From contig JBHHWH010000028.1 in NCBI GenBank assembly GCA_046756405.1, positions 1 through 27,341 of the forward strand: DNA of 27,341 nt. The letters are read 5' to 3'. This DNA comes from JBHHWH01 sp046756405. Lineage in GTDB: Bacteria > Actinomycetota > Acidimicrobiia > Spongiisociales > ZC4RG35. The first letter of the stretch is position 1, and each line of letters starts with the position of its first letter. Positions 1-6,543 of the stretch are shown piece by piece. A program made the translations under genes and the position numbers. The notes under the pieces were generated by a model that searched no databases, had not been told where the DNA came from, and was given only the letters and a program-made list of their open reading frames with translations.

Positions 1-124
1 AGTCCGCGATGTCGGTCCTGGTGGCCTCCCTCAAGTCCGCGATGTCGGCTCTGGTGGCCTCCCTCAAGTCCGCGATGTCGGTCCTGGTGGCCTCCCTCAA
101 GTCCGCGATGTCGGTCCTGGTGGC
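1..124 (-). repeat. 33-bp in-frame tandem repeat (3.8 visible copies)
   Basis: Direct repeats with a 33-bp period. Three full copies and 25 bases of a fourth are visible, and the array continues off the left edge. Copies are identical at the DNA level except that one carries two adjacent substitutions, changing ATRTD to ATRAD. The period is a multiple of three, so each copy adds 11 residues to the coiled coil. Near-identity, including at synonymous sites, suggests recent expansion. There are no spacers, so this is not a CRISPR array. Confidence 0.9.
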
Positions 125-241
125 GACTTCGCTGGGATCAAAGCTGGGGAGCTGGGTCATCAGGATCTCCGCGCGCTCGGGGCCGAGCACTTCGGCAAGA
201 CCAGTGTAGAGGTCAGCGCGGGCTGCTTCAGAGATCTCCAC
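1..241 (-). CDS. Coiled-coil repeat protein, 3' end outside window
   Basis: Partial gene whose first 80 codons are visible; it runs off the left edge. It starts at a GTG (MEISEAARADLY...), 31 bp after the lipoyl synthase stop on the same strand, so it may be the last gene of that operon. Residues 1-39 form a short acidic helical head with an LGPERAEILM-type motif. Residues 40-80 are 11-residue repeats of the form ATRTDIADLRE, three complete and a fourth cut by the edge. An 11-residue heptad-like period predicts a long alpha-helical coiled coil. Similar small actinobacterial proteins with this head followed by a variable coiled coil are familiar to me as hypothetical proteins; their function is unknown. 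The GTG start is chosen by position after lipA; a GAGGG stretch about 16 bases upstream is a weak ribosome site. A downstream TM segment, common in such proteins, cannot be seen. Confidence 0.75.
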   Translation of the reverse strand, partial: MEISEAARADLYTGLAEVLGPERAEILMTQLPSFDPSEVATRTDIADLREATRTDIADLREATRADIADLREATRTDIAD

Positions 242-272
242 GCCATCAGCATGCCGCCCTCGAGGAGCGCCT

Positions 273-1931
273 TCAAGCCCCCTTGGCGCCGATCGTCACC
301 GGGACCGCCCGGCGGCTCTCCTTGGCGTGGTAGCTGGATCGCACCAGAGGGCCTGATTCCACATGGGGGATCCCCATCCCTTCCCCGAACGCCTTGTACT
401 CGGCAAACTCGTCGGGGTGGACGTAGCGGTGGATGGGCCGGTGTCCGGCCGTAGGCCTCAGATACTGACCGACGGTGATTATGTCGATGCCCACCGCCCT
501 CATGTCGGCCAGGGTCCCCAGCACCTCCTCTCTGGTCTCGCCCATCCCCACGATCAACCCCGACTTGATCAGCCCTTCCGGATACATCTGTTTGGCCCGC
601 CACAACAGTGAGAGCGACCGCCCGTAACTGGCCGAGGTGCGGATGTCCCGCTGGAGACGCAGCACCGTTTCGGTGTTGTGGTTCAGCACCTCGGGTCGGG
701 CGTCCATCACCTTCTGGAGGGCGGCCCGGTCGCCTTTGAAGTCGGGGATCAGCACTTCGATCTCCGTCCCAGGGGAGCGGCGACGGGTCTCGAGGATGGT
801 CCGGGCGAAGATCTCCGCTCCCCCGTCTTCGAGGTCATCACGGTTGACCGAGGTGATCACCGCATGGCTGAGACCCATCTTGGCGATGGCCTCGGCGGCA
901 CGGAAGGGCTCCAGCACGTCGTATTCGGTGGGCTTTCCGGTGGTGACGTTGCAGAACGAACAGGCCCGGGTGCACTTGTCGCCGAGGATCATCAGCGTGG
1001 CGGTGCCCGACCCCCAACACTCGTAGATGTTGGGGCAGTTGGCTTCCTCGCAGACGGTGTGCAGCTCCAAGCCCCGCATCAGCTTCTTCAGGGCCAGGTA
1101 GTCACCGTCGAGACGGGCGGTGACCTTCATCCAGGAAGGACGGGCCGGCTCTCCGGGGAGGCGGCCGTGGACCAGCACCGGCTCGGCCTTCTGCCTCTCC
1201 GGGGAGAAGGTGCCTTCGGCGAGGAGACGGTCCACTTCGAAGGCCGGCTCCTTCCCCTGGCCACGGACGAAGGCGGCCTTCTGGACCTCGGTGTCGCTGT
1301 AGCCGAAGACCTCCTCGAAGCGGGGGATCAGCGCCTCCGTCGCCTCTTCGAGGGTCACCCGCCGACCCACCAGGTTGGACAAGGTGGTGACGGGACGGTC
1401 GGTGATCCCGCAGGGGTTCATCATCTGGAAGAAGCCCAGGTCGGGGTCGAGGTTGAGGGCGAAACCGTGCATGGTCACCCGTCGCGACACCCGTACCCCG
1501 ATAGCAGCCGCCTTCCCCTGGGCGGTCCACACGCCGGTGTAGCCGTCCTCCCGCCAGGCCTCCACCTCGAAATCGGCCAGGGTGCGGATCAGCGCCTCTT
1601 CGATGCGGCGCACATAAGGGACGATCTGTCTGGGGTCGTCGAGGCGGAGGATCGGATAGCCGACGAGCTGACCGGGACCGTGGAAGGTGATGTCCCCGCC
1701 TCGGTCGACGTGGTACACCTCGGCGCCGGCGGCTCGGGCGGCCGCCTCCCCAGCCACCAGATTGGCGCCGTCACCGTTGCGGCCGATGGTGAACACGGGG
1801 GGGTGCTCAACCAGCAGCAGGTAATCGTCGGAGGTGCGCCCCACCACCTTGCCTTCGTGGATGGCCCGCTGTAGATCCCAGGCCTCCTCGTAGGGAAGCC
1901 GTCCCAGCCAACGGATGCGGAGCGATGTCAC
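273..1931 (-). CDS. lipB-lipA: LipB-LipA fusion: octanoyltransferase plus lipoyl synthase
   Basis: One 552-residue chain carries both steps of lipoate biosynthesis. Residues 1-215 are LipB, which moves octanoate from acyl carrier protein to a lipoyl-domain lysine: RGGDITFHGPGQ motif (77-88), lysine in QGKAAAIGVRV (K140), and cysteine in NPCGI (C174). Residues about 266-552 are LipA, the radical-SAM enzyme that inserts two sulfurs: auxiliary-cluster cysteines C294, C299, C305; SAM-cluster cysteines CTRACSFC (C320, C324, C327); C-terminal RSSYHA (531-536). A roughly 50-residue linker joins them with no stop. The normal form is two separate genes. The start is GTG, overlapping the E2 stop in a GTGA, which implies translational coupling. 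All key residues are present, so both halves should be active. An internal ATG at the start of LipA (M268) could also yield free LipA. Confidence 0.93.
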   Translation of the reverse strand: MTSLRIRWLGRLPYEEAWDLQRAIHEGKVVGRTSDDYLLLVEHPPVFTIGRNGDGANLVAGEAAARAAGAEVYHVDRGGDITFHGPGQLVGYPILRLDDPRQIVPYVRRIEEALIRTLADFEVEAWREDGYTGVWTAQGKAAAIGVRVSRRVTMHGFALNLDPDLGFFQMMNPCGITDRPVTTLSNLVGRRVTLEEATEALIPRFEEVFGYSDTEVQKAAFVRGQGKEPAFEVDRLLAEGTFSPERQKAEPVLVHGRLPGEPARPSWMKVTARLDGDYLALKKLMRGLELHTVCEEANCPNIYECWGSGTATLMILGDKCTRACSFCNVTTGKPTEYDVLEPFRAAEAIAKMGLSHAVITSVNRDDLEDGGAEIFARTILETRRRSPGTEIEVLIPDFKGDRAALQKVMDARPEVLNHNTETVLRLQRDIRTSASYGRSLSLLWRAKQMYPEGLIKSGLIVGMGETREEVLGTLADMRAVGIDIITVGQYLRPTAGHRPIHRYVHPDEFAEYKAFGEGMGIPHVESGPLVRSSYHAKESRRAVPVTIGAKGA

Positions 1932-3382
1932 GCCAGCTCCTGTTCCCAGTCCCAGGTCTCGATGTTCTCCTTGATCCGGCGCAGGAACAGCACCGCCACC
2001 GATCCGTCGAAGGCCCGATGGTCCCAGGAGAGACCCAGGTAGCCGATGTGGCGGATGGCGATGGTGTCCTGACCGTCGGGGGTGGTGATCACCGCCGGGC
2101 GCTTGGTGATGGTGTCGGTGGAGAGGATCGCCACGTTGGGGACGTTGATGATCGGCGCCGACATGTATGACCCGAAGGGCCCTGGGTTGGTGATGGAGAA
2201 CGTCGATCCGGTGAGGTCGTCGATGGTGAGCTTCCCGGCACGGCCCCGCTGGGCCAGGTCGTGGATGGCCCGGGCGATGCCCACCATCCTCAGCCCATCT
2301 GCGGCGGGGATCCGCGCCACCACCAGTCCCTTCTGGTTGAGGTCGATGGCGATCCCCAGGTCCACCCGCTTGTGGAAGACGGCCACCTTGCGTTCCAGAT
2401 CGAGGGAGCTGTTGACCACTGGGTAGGCCTTGAGGGCATCGATGGTGGCACGAGCGATGAACGGCAGGTAGGTGAGGGAGAAGCCCTCGTTCTCTTTGAA
2501 CTCCGCCCTGTGGGCCTGGCGTACCCGCTCCACCCGCTCGAAGTCCACTTCCACCGAGGTCCAGACGTGGGCGGCGGTCTGTTTGGCCTTGATCATGTTC
2601 TCGGCGATGCGGATCCGCAGGCGGTCCAGTTCGACCTCTTCGACACCGGGAACGGCCGCGGCCGGGGCCGGAGGCGCCACCGCGGGTCCGGGTTCCGGCG
2701 CGGGTGCCGTCGGGGCGGGTTCCGGTGCGGGGGCGGTTGCTGGAGCAGGAGCTGCTTCCGGAGCAGCAGCAGGAGCGGGAGCTGGTTCTGGAGCGGCGGC
2801 TGGGGCGCCTGCCAGGTAGGCCTCCACGTCTCGACGGGTGATCCGTCCGCCCTGACCGGTGCCCTTGATCTGAGTTATGTCGATGTCGTGCTCCCTGACC
2901 AGGCGGCGCACCACCGGGGAGAGCACCAGCCGCTCCGACTCCTCAGCCCCGGCGGCCGGTTCGGCGAAGAAGGCCTCCACCTCTTCGTCGCTGGGTGCGG
3001 AGGCCTCAAAGCCGGTGTCGGCTCCGGCGGGGGTCTCCGACGCGGGGTGGACGTCGGCGGGCACGCTGTGCTCTTCCTCCTCAGCCGGGACCTCAGCCGG
3101 CGCCTCGGCCTCGGCGGGAGTCGGGGTGGGCTCGACTGTCTCGCCGGCTTCGCCGATGACCACCAGCGGACGTCCCACCTCCACCGTCTCCCCCTCGGGC
3201 ACCAGGATCTCGAGGATGGTGCCCGCCACCGGCGAAGGGACCTCGGTGTCCACCTTGTCGGTGGAGATCTCCACCAGCACCTCGTCCTCGGCGATCGTCT
3301 CGCCGGCCTGCTTGGCCCACCGAAGGATCGTGCCTTCGGTGACCGTCTCTCCCAACTGCGGCATAGTTACCGTGGTGGCCAC
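1928..3382 (-). CDS. sucB: 2-oxoacid dehydrogenase E2 (dihydrolipoamide acyltransferase, SucB-like)
   Basis: Core acyltransferase of a 2-oxoacid dehydrogenase complex, 484 residues. One lipoyl domain (1-78) has lipoylation lysine K43 in the STDKVDTEVP motif. An acidic linker follows (80-150), then a peripheral subunit-binding domain (153-190, SPVVRRLVREHDID), an Ala/Pro-rich flexible linker (192-245), and the catalytic domain ending in DHRAFDG with catalytic His455 and Asp459. The overall sequence resembles actinobacterial succinyltransferases, which often have two or three lipoyl domains; this one has one. A branched-chain or pyruvate E2 cannot be excluded because no E1 gene is nearby. GTG start, with a GGAG ribosome site in the 12-bp gap after lpdA. 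The lipoyl domain is the predicted substrate of the LipB-LipA enzyme encoded immediately downstream. Confidence 0.88.
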   Translation of the reverse strand: MATTVTMPQLGETVTEGTILRWAKQAGETIAEDEVLVEISTDKVDTEVPSPVAGTILEILVPEGETVEVGRPLVVIGEAGETVEPTPTPAEAEAPAEVPAEEEEHSVPADVHPASETPAGADTGFEASAPSDEEVEAFFAEPAAGAEESERLVLSPVVRRLVREHDIDITQIKGTGQGGRITRRDVEAYLAGAPAAAPEPAPAPAAAPEAAPAPATAPAPEPAPTAPAPEPGPAVAPPAPAAAVPGVEEVELDRLRIRIAENMIKAKQTAAHVWTSVEVDFERVERVRQAHRAEFKENEGFSLTYLPFIARATIDALKAYPVVNSSLDLERKVAVFHKRVDLGIAIDLNQKGLVVARIPAADGLRMVGIARAIHDLAQRGRAGKLTIDDLTGSTFSITNPGPFGSYMSAPIINVPNVAILSTDTITKRPAVITTPDGQDTIAIRHIGYLGLSWDHRAFDGSVAVLFLRRIKENIETWDWEQELA

Positions 3383-3394
3383 TCTTCGCTCCTC

Positions 3395-4765
3395 TCAGTG
3401 AAGGCTTGTTCCAGCGGCGGACATCAGTGTCTCACCGATCGCTTCCGAAAGCGTGGGGTGGGCGTGGATGAAGGCAGCCGCCTCCGAAGGTAGGGCCTCC
3501 CATCCCACCGAGTACATCAGCTCGTGGATCATCTCCCCCGCCTGGGGCCCGACGACGCTGGCACCGACGATGGGGCCGTCCTCTGCGGCGATCACCTTGA
3601 CGTGACCCTGGTTGTGCCCCTGGATGATGGCCCGGCCGATGCCGTTGAAGGCATGTTTGGTGGTGACCACCTCCAGGCCCCGCTCCTTCGCCTGAGCTTC
3701 AGTGATCCCCACTTCGGCCACCTCCGGCTGGGTGTAGGTGACCCGGGGAACGGCGTCATAGTTGACCGGTGCGGCCTCCCCGGTGGCGATGTGGGTGACT
3801 GCGGCGATCGCCTCGGCGAAACCGACATGGGCGAGCTGGGGGGTACCGGCCACGATGTCGCCCACGGCGTAGAGGAAGGGCTGGGCGGTCTGCATCGTCT
3901 CCAGGTCCACTTCGACAAAGCCCCTGTCGACCCGAGCCGCGGTGGTCTCCAGTCCCACCCCCTCCGTGTTGGGGGCACGGCCCACCGCGACGAGGACCAC
4001 GTCCACCTCAACCTTGTCATCTCCGAAGGGGATGGTCACCGCCGACTCCCCCACTTCGGCGGGCTCCACCTTGACCCCAATGTGGAACTTGACTCCCCGC
4101 CGTTGGAGCTGACGTTGCAGCGCCTTGGCGGTGTCGGCGTCGGCGCCGGGGATTATCTGGTCCATCATCTCGAAGACATGGACCTGGCTGTCCAGGTCGA
4201 CGAGGAGGGAAGCGAACTCGCAGCCGATCACGCCGCCGCCGATGATGCCCACCCTCTCCGGGCGCTCCGGCCAGTCGAGGGCATGATCGGAGGTGACGAG
4301 GCGGTCACCGTCGATCTCGTAGCCGGGGATGGTGGACGGCTTGGAGCCGGTGGCGAGGATGATCGCCCGCCCTTCGAGGGTCTGGACACCTTCGGCGGTA
4401 GTGACCTCCACTCGGCCCGGGCCTGCCAACTTGCCGTAGCCCTCGATGACCTCGGCCTTGCGTTGTTTCAGCAGACCGCCCAGGCCGCGGACCAGGCCTT
4501 CGACGGTCTGCTTCTTTCGGGCCAGGGCCGCCTCCCAGTCGAGGGTGGGCTGGTCGGTGACCACCCCGAACTCGGCAGCGTGGCTGACAGTGCTGTAGAC
4601 CTCGGCGATATGGAGCCACTGTTTGGCGGGGATGCAGCCCCGATGGAGGCAGGTACCTCCCGGACGTTCGTCGCTCACCAGGGCTACAGAGAGGTCGAAG
4701 TTGTGGGCATAGAGGGCGGCGGCATACCCGCCGGGTCCGCCGCCCACGATGACGATGTCGTACAA
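3395..4765 (-). CDS. lpdA: Dihydrolipoyl dehydrogenase (E3)
   Basis: Flavoprotein that reoxidises the dihydrolipoyl arm of E2 and passes electrons to NAD; 456 residues, about the normal length. N-terminal FAD site VGGGPGGYAAALYA (7-20). Redox-active disulfide C39/C44 in GGTCLHRGCIPAK, where the more usual form is GGTCLNVGCIPSK. Second Rossmann motif GIIGGGVIGCEFAS for NAD. C-terminal dimerisation domain with the catalytic HAHPTLSEA His/Glu pair. The TTG start is chosen because an AAAGG ribosome site lies 6 bases upstream and the FAD motif begins at residue 7. It is the first gene of the E3-E2-LipBA operon. A TAGGCT box about 28 bases upstream of the start could be the -10 element. Confidence 0.93.
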   Translation of the reverse strand: MYDIVIVGGGPGGYAAALYAHNFDLSVALVSDERPGGTCLHRGCIPAKQWLHIAEVYSTVSHAAEFGVVTDQPTLDWEAALARKKQTVEGLVRGLGGLLKQRKAEVIEGYGKLAGPGRVEVTTAEGVQTLEGRAIILATGSKPSTIPGYEIDGDRLVTSDHALDWPERPERVGIIGGGVIGCEFASLLVDLDSQVHVFEMMDQIIPGADADTAKALQRQLQRRGVKFHIGVKVEPAEVGESAVTIPFGDDKVEVDVVLVAVGRAPNTEGVGLETTAARVDRGFVEVDLETMQTAQPFLYAVGDIVAGTPQLAHVGFAEAIAAVTHIATGEAAPVNYDAVPRVTYTQPEVAEVGITEAQAKERGLEVVTTKHAFNGIGRAIIQGHNQGHVKVIAAEDGPIVGASVVGPQAGEMIHELMYSVGWEALPSEAAAFIHAHPTLSEAIGETLMSAAGTSLH

Positions 4766-4792
4766 ATCTGACCTTTCTCGCGTAGTGAGCTG

Positions 4793-4798
4793 AGCCTA
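4793..4798 (-). promoter_or_regulatory. Candidate -10 element for the lpdA operon
   Basis: TAGGCT on the minus strand fits the actinobacterial TANNNT -10 pattern. It would start transcription about 20 bases before the lpdA TTG, leaving room for the AAAGG ribosome site. No convincing -35 hexamer is visible at 16-18 bp spacing. The gap is shared with the divergent small gene on the other strand. Confidence 0.3.
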
Positions 4799-4818
4799 GT
4801 GAGACTCCGGCTTTGGCC

Positions 4819-4824
4819 TACCCT
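4819..4824 (+). promoter_or_regulatory. Candidate -10 for leaderless 30-residue gene
   Basis: TACCCT fits TANNNT and ends 7 bases before the ATG at 4832. No Shine-Dalgarno sequence lies between, as expected if the mRNA begins at the start codon. No clear -35 element. Confidence 0.35.
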
Positions 4825-4831
4825 GCCCTCG

Positions 4832-4924
4832 ATGCAAACCCGCTGGCTTCTCATCACCTCGGCGGTGCTGGCCGTGGTCATCCTGGTCGCCGCCGCAGTC
4901 TGGCTGCTCCGCCTGTTCACATGA
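4832..4924 (+). CDS. 30-residue single-pass membrane peptide
   Basis: Small gene below usual length cut-offs. ATG CAA ACC CGC TGG begins a 30-residue product, with a basic N-terminus (MQTRW) followed by about 20 hydrophobic residues rich in Leu, Val and Ala, and a final RLFT. This predicts one transmembrane helix. Its TGA overlaps the ATG of the alpha/beta hydrolase in an ATGA, the usual sign of translational coupling. A TANNNT box 7 bases upstream suggests a leaderless start. It could be a true membrane peptide, or a leader whose translation controls the hydrolase. The alternative, a single 5'-extended hydrolase frame from 4813, is less likely because that extension is Pro/Arg/Gly-rich and unrelated to the family. 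No family recognised. Confidence 0.5.
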   Translation: MQTRWLLITSAVLAVVILVAAAVWLLRLFT

Positions 4925-5514
4925 GCGAGCGCCTCAGCCTGGAGACCTCCGACGGGGAGACCCTGGAGGCCCGGATCGACTCGGCCGAAACCCCCCGCTG
5001 GTTCACAGTCTTCTGTCATCCCCACCCCCTCCACGGGGGGTCGATGAACGCGCCGTTGATGATCTCGGTGACCCGGCGGCTGGTGGAGCGAGGCCATGCG
5101 GTGCTGCGCTTCAACTTCCGGGGCGCCGGGTCTTCGACGGGAACCCACGACTTCGGCAACGGGGAACAGCTCGACGTGGCCGCGGCGATAGACGAGGCCT
5201 CATCGCGGGGCCTGCCGGTGGGTCTGGCCGGGTGGTCCTTCGGAGCTGCCACCGCTCTCCGCTGGCTGGCCGGCGCCGCAGCCGACCTTCCCTACGCCGG
5301 GATCGCTCCCCCGCCCGACTTCCTCCCCGAGGAGGCGGGAGCCGGGCCGAAGCGGATCATCTTGGGCACCCGGGACCAGCTCATCGACGCCGACGCCCTC
5401 CGTCACTACTGCGCCGACAAGGGCATCGACCTGGTTCTAACCCCCGGCGACCACTTCTTCCACGGGCGCGGCTCCAAGATCGGCGACCTGGTGGGTCAGG
5501 CCCTCGAGGTGTAG
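4921..5514 (+). CDS. Alpha/beta hydrolase (COG2945-like)
   Basis: 197-residue alpha/beta-fold hydrolase of the small cytoplasmic kind with the HPHPLHGGSMNAP motif (33-45), which I recognise from the COG2945 group. The nucleophile elbow GWSFG places Ser106. Likely acid Asp152 lies in GTRDQLID, and His178 lies in PGDHFFHGR, a motif typical of this group. The ATG at 4921 is chosen because the family begins close to here and the codon overlaps the stop of the upstream membrane peptide. The substrate is unknown; members are loosely described as esterase-like. The gene converges on the operon from the right with only 10 bp between stop codons, and an imperfect hairpin spans that junction. Confidence 0.85.
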   Translation: MSERLSLETSDGETLEARIDSAETPRWFTVFCHPHPLHGGSMNAPLMISVTRRLVERGHAVLRFNFRGAGSSTGTHDFGNGEQLDVAAAIDEASSRGLPVGLAGWSFGAATALRWLAGAAADLPYAGIAPPPDFLPEEAGAGPKRIILGTRDQLIDADALRHYCADKGIDLVLTPGDHFFHGRGSKIGDLVGQALEV

Positions 5515-5538
5515 CCGCCGGTCGTCAGACCACCGGCT
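5513..5538. terminator. Imperfect hairpin at convergent gene ends
   Basis: Arms AGCCGCCGGT and ACCACCGGCT (10 bp, two mismatches) flank a 6-base loop and span the ends of two convergent genes. There is no T-run on either side, so it is a stem-type, possibly bidirectional terminator at best. Confidence 0.35.
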
Positions 5539-5731
5539 GGAAGCCCCGGTTGAGGGCCTCCTCGACGCTGTCGGGGGCGAAGGCCTGCAACAGGTTCCTC
5601 TCCAGCAGGTTCTCTTCGGCGACCCGACGTTCCAGCTCGGCGAACTGGTCGGGATCGTCGCAGTCGTAGACCACCATCCCGTCACGGACCCCGATGAAGC
5701 GGTAGTCCTCGAAGCGGGAGAGACGACTCAC
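5525..5731 (-). CDS. Small acidic protein of unknown function (68 aa)
   Basis: 68 residues (MSRLSRFEDYRFIGVRDG...), last gene of a three-gene operon. Its GTG start overlaps the upstream TGA in a GTGA, which fixes the start; a longer reading of the frame back to 5998 would only shadow the zinc-ribbon gene. The N-terminal half looks like a short beta-rich segment (RFIGVRDGMVVYDCDD), followed by an acidic helix (DQFAELERRVAEENLLERNLLQAF) with several leucines and a short tail ending in FQPVV. It has no transmembrane segment and one cysteine. No family is recognised. Coupling to the two genes before it suggests a shared complex or process. Confidence 0.7.
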   Translation of the reverse strand: MSRLSRFEDYRFIGVRDGMVVYDCDDPDQFAELERRVAEENLLERNLLQAFAPDSVEEALNRGFQPVV

Positions 5732-6069
5732 TCTTCGGACTCTCCGGGCTCGTCCACTTCGATACCCGTCGGCACCTCCGCCGAGCACATCGGGCAGGTC
5801 GCCATCGCGATCTGGCCCACCACAAACCGGAACCCGCACTCCGGGCACTGGATCCGGGTGACCGACGGCTGGGGTGGCGGCGGCGGCGGAGGGGGAGGCC
5901 CGCCCACACCTTCGACCGGCGCCCCCGGGGCCGCCGGATAGCCAGCGATGTTCGGCGCAGGCTGGCTGCCGTTCCGTACCACGTTTACCGAGCCGCATAC
6001 CGGGCAGGCATACCTACCGGCCCCCGGCACTTCGAACTCGGTGCGACAAGCTCCGCAACGAACCCTCAT
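5728..6069 (-). CDS. Double zinc-ribbon protein with polyproline linker
   Basis: 113 residues with two Cys4 zinc knuckles. The first has C5, C8, C22 and C25 (CGAC, CPVC); the second has C75, C78, C92 and C95 (CPEC, CPMC). They are separated by a linker with nine consecutive prolines (58-66), and the tail is acidic (EVDEPGESEE). Such ribbons bind zinc and often mediate protein or nucleic-acid contacts; the function here is unknown. The ATG overlaps the TGA of the upstream membrane protein in an ATGA, and its own stop overlaps the next start, so all three genes are tightly coupled. It is probably cytoplasmic, as no signal or membrane segment is seen. Confidence 0.8.
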   Translation of the reverse strand: MRVRCGACRTEFEVPGAGRYACPVCGSVNVVRNGSQPAPNIAGYPAAPGAPVEGVGGPPPPPPPPPQPSVTRIQCPECGFRFVVGQIAMATCPMCSAEVPTGIEVDEPGESEE

Positions 6070-6503
6070 TGTTCTTCTCCTGGATCTACTGGATCTCCCA
6101 CCGCCCCGATGGCCAACAGGTAGTCGGCTTCGAGGCGGAGAACTTCGGCGATGTCTTCATGAGAGTAGGACACACCGTGCTTGGACTGAATCTGGTTGGC
6201 AATGAACTCCACCGACGCCTCATGTCCCCCGGCCACGGTCTCCACCGGGTTGCGACGGTCCTTCTGCGCGAGGCCCTGAAGATAGAAGACCTCCCATTCC
6301 AGGATGCGGCGCACATCGGCCTTGGTGAGTGGCGAGTCCTCCCTCAGACGCTCGTAGATGTGGGTTATGGCGTCCTCCACCACATAGGTCAGCGGTTCGT
6401 AGGAGGGGCGGCGCCTCGCCTCCTGCCAGACGATCAGAGCCACGATAACCAGGAAGATCCCCACCAGGAGACCCACAAAAGCGACGACGGCTGCCGGTGA
6501 CAC
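6066..6503 (-). CDS. Membrane-anchored protein of unknown function (145 aa)
   Basis: First gene of the three-gene operon. Residues about 4-26 form one transmembrane helix, followed by a basic QEARRR stretch, which places the remaining roughly 115 residues in the cytoplasm. The soluble part is helical and charged (YVVEDAITHIYERLRED..., ILEWEVFYLQGLAQK..., YSHEDIAEVLRLEADYLLAIG), and its two halves each end in an LEWEVFYL/LRLEADYL-like segment, hinting at an internal duplication. No family is recognised. The GTG start has no ribosome site but sits 6 bases after a TAGGTT -10 box, pointing to a leaderless mRNA. Confidence 0.78.
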   Translation of the reverse strand: MSPAAVVAFVGLLVGIFLVIVALIVWQEARRRPSYEPLTYVVEDAITHIYERLREDSPLTKADVRRILEWEVFYLQGLAQKDRRNPVETVAGGHEASVEFIANQIQSKHGVSYSHEDIAEVLRLEADYLLAIGAVGDPVDPGEEQ

Positions 6504-6509
6504 GGTCCA

Positions 6510-6538
6510 AACCTAGGACCCGCCAATCAAAAAGCCAA
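6510..6538 (-). promoter_or_regulatory. Promoter of the three-gene operon, leaderless
   Basis: On the minus strand, a -35-like TTGGCT and a -10 TAGGTT are separated by 17 bp, and the -10 ends 6 bases before the GTG at 6503. The whole unit fits in the 40-bp gap after the acyl-CoA dehydrogenase stop. The spacing predicts transcription starting at or next to the start codon. Confidence 0.55.
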
Positions 6539-6543
6539 CGGGC

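Noticed and set aside
1..124. CRISPR array
   Set aside because: The repeats are directly adjacent with no spacers, and they translate in frame into a coiled-coil repeat.
678..3493. Long plus-strand open frames opposite lipBA and the E2 gene (678-1874 and 2261-3493)
   Set aside because: They lie fully antisense to genes with complete catalytic motifs, have Gly/His/Arg-biased composition, and show no motif or ribosome site. High GC creates such frames.
3524..4771. 415-codon plus-strand frame opposite lpdA
   Set aside because: Antisense shadow of a clear dihydrolipoyl dehydrogenase; Gly/Asp/His-rich and without any motif.
5732..5998. N-terminal extension of the 68-residue gene to a 157-residue protein
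   Set aside because: The added part is an out-of-frame reading of the zinc-ribbon gene. The GTGA overlap at 5728-5731 marks the start.
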